Shown here: positions 6,255 through 8,128 of the stretch, piece after piece
How positions within the stretch are numbered: the stretch's first letter is position 1
Layout: each line of letters opens with the position of its first letter
Source: Acidobacteriota bacterium
GTDB taxonomy: Bacteria; Acidobacteriota; Terriglobia; UBA7540; JAPUME01
DNA length: 8,128 nt
Direction of reading: 5' to 3'
NCBI GenBank assembly: GCA_027294185.1
Contig: JAPUME010000310.1
Coordinates: 1-8,128, forward strand
Notes under the pieces: model-generated
The model's database searches: none
Told to the model about the DNA's origin: nothing
The model's input: only the letters and a program-made list of their open reading frames with translations
Translations under genes and position numbers: made by a program

Positions 6255-7700
6255 TCAGGGGTTGGGAAACTCCCAGCTTTGGGCCGGTGTGCGACTCTCG
6301 GCGAGAACCGCCACGTTGTAACCGTACCCCGGCGTATCAAGAGAATTGATTTCAATCTTACCGTCCCGTATCTTCAAAACGATCCCGGCCTCGGTCTCCT
6401 CATAGAGGTCCGGATGCGCCCCCAGGGCCTCCCGCGCCTCCTCGGACGGTAAGTGGCGCAGGCCACGGAAATAGTGGTGACCGTTCCTTTCCACATGCGT
6501 AAGTCCGTGGGCCGCCACCGTCGCCAAATCCTGCTGCAGGGGAATGACCGGGAGGTTGGTCAGGTCTTCGGCGGATTGAAAAAACCCACCTCGACCTTCC
6601 CGGGAATATACCTCGCACAGGCCCCGGTTTGCAAAGGATCGGAAGACTCCCTTGCAATTCTTGATCGACACTCCCCGATATCCACAGGAGACCCCACGCT
6701 TGAAAGCTTCGATATCGGAATCCGCCTCATCGATCATGACCGGAGCGAAGGCTGAGAGCCGCCGTAACGGTTCGACTCGTGCCGGGTCGAAAGACACGGC
6801 TCTCGGCAGGGGCTGCTCCACGTAAAGCATCGCCTGGAGCAATCGCCGCCCCTCAGGCCGCCGCGAAAGCTCCTCGAATAGCCGCACCAGGTCCGCCAGG
6901 TCGTCGTATTGCTCGTTTGCATCCACGGTAATTCGCAGGTTGCCCCGTACGGTTTCCTCAAAAACCTCAGCAATGGCCGGCAGGCGTTCGCGGTCGTTCT
7001 CGAGCGAACCGGAAAGCTTGACCTTAAAACAGCTCAGACCGTAATGGCGGATGATATCGTCTAAAGCCTGAGGCAATCCGTCGTTCAATCTCTCTTCTGC
7101 CGGGATGTCGGAGGTTCGGAGGGGATCGAGGAGCCCCACCGTGTGGCGCACCTCCACCGCCGCCAGGGCGCGCGCAGGGAGACTCTGCCCCAGGTCCCAA
7201 CCCGCGAGCTCCGCATGCAGCGCCGCCGCCTCAAAGCCGAAAAGATTCTGCTTCAACGCCTGAAAGAAGCTAACTCCCGCCCCGCGGCAGGCGGCATCGA
7301 TCAAGGCTCTTTCGAGCAAGGCCACGCCGAAGCCCCGCACCAGAGGCTCCATTCCGCGTGCCTCGGGCGCCTCGAAACACGCCTGGTAGGTCTGCCTCCA
7401 TAAGTCGAACACCGGCAGCGTCGAGGAGCCCAGGGAGGTCACCGCCTCGACCGCCCGCCTCGCAGCTTCCAGCAGGTCTCCGACATTGTCCCGGGGACTT
7501 TTGGAAGGATTCTTGTCGAACCAACGGGGAACCAGAAGGTCCGAGGCAAACCCTGAGGAACGCGTGCCCTGCTCGTCTTCGACCTCAACCTGCGCCAGGA
7601 GGATGGGCGCCCAGGTCATGGTCGTCTTGCCAAATCGAAAAGGGAGCCGCGTTGTCGCCTGGCTCATCCACAGGCCAGCCTTCCAAACCCGCAGCCGCAT
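6255..7700 (-). CDS. Enolase-superfamily enzyme (mandelate racemase/muconate lactonizing type)
   Basis: The product is 481 residues from ATG 7700. That start is chosen because AGGAGA lies five bases upstream; an in-frame TTG at 7721 would add seven residues but has no ribosome site. The barrel carries FKVKL with Lys226 and Lys228, TVDANEQYDD with Asp260, YVEQPLP with Glu295, MIDEADSD with Asp324, and SIKNCKG with Lys347. This order (K-x-K, D, E, D, K) is that of the muconate-lactonizing/OSBS/dipeptide-epimerase subgroup, in which two lysines face each other across the active site and three acids bind Mg2+. The family abstracts the alpha proton of a carboxylate; the substrate cannot be told. 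The protein is longer than usual (360-400), with a C-terminal extension ending in GYGYNVAVLAE. It sits 27 bp before the OYE gene. Confidence 0.85.
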   Translation of the reverse strand: MRLRVWKAGLWMSQATTRLPFRFGKTTMTWAPILLAQVEVEDEQGTRSSGFASDLLVPRWFDKNPSKSPRDNVGDLLEAARRAVEAVTSLGSSTLPVFDLWRQTYQACFEAPEARGMEPLVRGFGVALLERALIDAACRGAGVSFFQALKQNLFGFEAAALHAELAGWDLGQSLPARALAAVEVRHTVGLLDPLRTSDIPAEERLNDGLPQALDDIIRHYGLSCFKVKLSGSLENDRERLPAIAEVFEETVRGNLRITVDANEQYDDLADLVRLFEELSRRPEGRRLLQAMLYVEQPLPRAVSFDPARVEPLRRLSAFAPVMIDEADSDIEAFKRGVSCGYRGVSIKNCKGVFRSFANRGLCEVYSREGRGGFFQSAEDLTNLPVIPLQQDLATVAAHGLTHVERNGHHYFRGLRHLPSEEAREALGAHPDLYEETEAGIVLKIRDGKIEINSLDTPGYGYNVAVLAESRTPAQSWEFPNP

Positions 7701-7704
7701 TGCA

Positions 7705-7710
7705 TCTCCT
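7705..7710 (-). promoter_or_regulatory. Shine-Dalgarno site fixing the enolase-family start at ATG 7700
   Basis: AGGAGA on the minus strand, four to five bases before ATG 7700. It lies downstream of TTG 7721, so it supports the shorter protein, and it follows closely after the TGA (7720-7718) that closes the dehydrogenase remnant. Confidence 0.65.
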
Positions 7711-7717
7711 GGTTGAC

Positions 7718-7937
7718 TCAAGGGTGGCCGGTGGGGCGGCGGATCAGGTTCGAATGCGGCTTGCCTTCCGCGAGACTGTCAAGGTTCGCCGACGACCACC
7801 TCGGCATCCGCAATCTCCTCCAATAATTCGGGATTCTCAGGACCTTCGCAAATGGGGACGAGTTGGCAGGGGGTGCGCAGGTGAGCCTCCAGCAGCTTTC
7901 GGTCCTTCGCCGCCACACGGCCCACCAGAATAACCAT
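7718..7937 (-). pseudogene. Internally deleted D-2-hydroxyacid dehydrogenase remnant
   Basis: From ATG 7937 the frame reads 52 residues beginning MVILVGRVAAKDRKLLEAHL and ending PELLEEIADAEVVVGEP before TGA 7781-7779. This resembles the first strand-helix unit of a D-2-hydroxyacid dehydrogenase. In another frame, directly at that stop, ANLDSLAEGKPHSNLIRR leads on to a TGA at 7720-7718. It fits the family's C-terminal signature (N-L-x-x-L-x-x-G-x-P-x-x-N-x-x), as in intact members. The roughly 240 residues in between, including the Rossmann GxGxxG and the catalytic Arg/Glu/His, are absent. Intact members (about 310-330 residues) oxidise or reduce 2-hydroxy acids with NAD(P). The remnant fills the slot between the nuclease and enolase-family genes with normal operon spacing. 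The family assignment rests on short segments read by eye, and an assembly error is not excluded. Confidence 0.5.
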
Positions 7938-7960
7938 TCATGGAGTTTTCAGATCCGACC

Positions 7961-8128
7961 TTAGAGCCTTCGTTCGTTGGTCTGTCTCTCGGAAGCAGGT
8001 TCGTTCTTCTTCTCGCGTTCTCTTTCCAGCCTCAGGACCTTTTCGCTGATAAAGATCTTGGCTCCGAACCTCACCCCGAGCGCAATCGCATCGCTCGGAC
8101 GCGCGTCGAAGACCTCCTTGATCCAATC
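7961..8128 (-). CDS. Bifunctional nuclease (DUF151) family protein, C-terminal part (5' end outside window)
   Basis: On the minus strand the frame is open from base 8128 and ends with TAA at 7963-7961, giving 55 residues. DARPSDAIALGVRFGAKIFISEKVL is the signature of the bifunctional nuclease (BFN/DUF151) family, whose C-terminus normally contains DARPSDAIALA-x-R followed by an I-F-V-type strand. Family members have been assigned DNase and RNase activity; in bacteria they are mostly uncharacterised small proteins (about 150-200 residues). The end is a strongly charged tail rich in Glu, Arg and Lys after EKVLRLE. It is followed 23 bp later by the dehydrogenase remnant on the same strand, so it could share a transcript, but no functional link to the catabolic genes is evident. 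Confidence 0.82.
   Translation of the reverse strand, partial: DWIKEVFDARPSDAIALGVRFGAKIFISEKVLRLEREREKKNEPASERQTNERRL

Noticed and set aside
5562..6452. 296-residue open frame on the plus strand opposite the OYE and enolase-family genes
   Set aside because: It is antisense to two strongly recognised enzymes, shows no family motif, and long antisense frames are common in GC-rich genes.
7358..7933. 191-residue plus-strand frame rich in Pro, Arg and Ser
   Set aside because: The composition is typical of an out-of-frame reading of GC-rich DNA; it lies opposite the enolase-family gene and the dehydrogenase remnant.
7938..8126. 62-residue minus-strand frame with a highly charged composition
   Set aside because: The adjacent minus frame encodes the DUF151 signature and ends at 7961, so this frame is a shadow.

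Overview
The window is GC-rich bacterial chromosome with densely packed genes. It gives no direct taxonomic marker. The mix of a degenerate FHA protein, a secreted CE1/POP-like esterase, a lipoprotein-like ThuA protein, a DUF151 bifunctional nuclease and an Nramp-like/OYE/enolase/DUF993 set suggests an Acidobacteriota genome, or less likely Verrucomicrobiota or Planctomycetota. This is an inference from gene style only.

Left part (1-1981, plus strand): the C-terminal end of an FHA-domain protein, then a predicted secreted alpha/beta hydrolase with a complete Ser-Asp-His triad, then an exported (probably lipoprotein) ThuA-domain protein. The first two genes are 7 bp apart. The plus- and minus-strand genes converge at 1982-2040, where I see no convincing terminator.

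Right part (2041-8128, minus strand): a tightly spaced same-strand run. Read in its own direction it holds the C-terminus of a DUF151 bifunctional nuclease, a badly truncated D-2-hydroxyacid dehydrogenase remnant, a long enolase-superfamily enzyme of MLE-like residue pattern, an OYE-family NADH:flavin oxidoreductase, an Nramp-like membrane transporter and a DUF993 (dihydrodipicolinate-synthase-like) protein. Gaps are 20-30 bp, and the OYE and transporter genes overlap by 4 bp (GTGA). Any promoter for the run lies outside the window or upstream of the nuclease.

The chemistry implied by this run (2-hydroxyacid oxidoreduction, enolisation of a carboxylate, flavin-dependent reduction of an activated double bond, Schiff-base aldolase/lyase, one transporter) fits uptake and catabolism of a small carboxylic or sugar-acid compound. 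The substrate cannot be read from the sequence. The best candidates for novelty are this pathway, the Nramp-like protein lacking the canonical metal-binding motifs, and the dehydrogenase remnant, in which the N-terminus is joined almost directly to the C-terminus.
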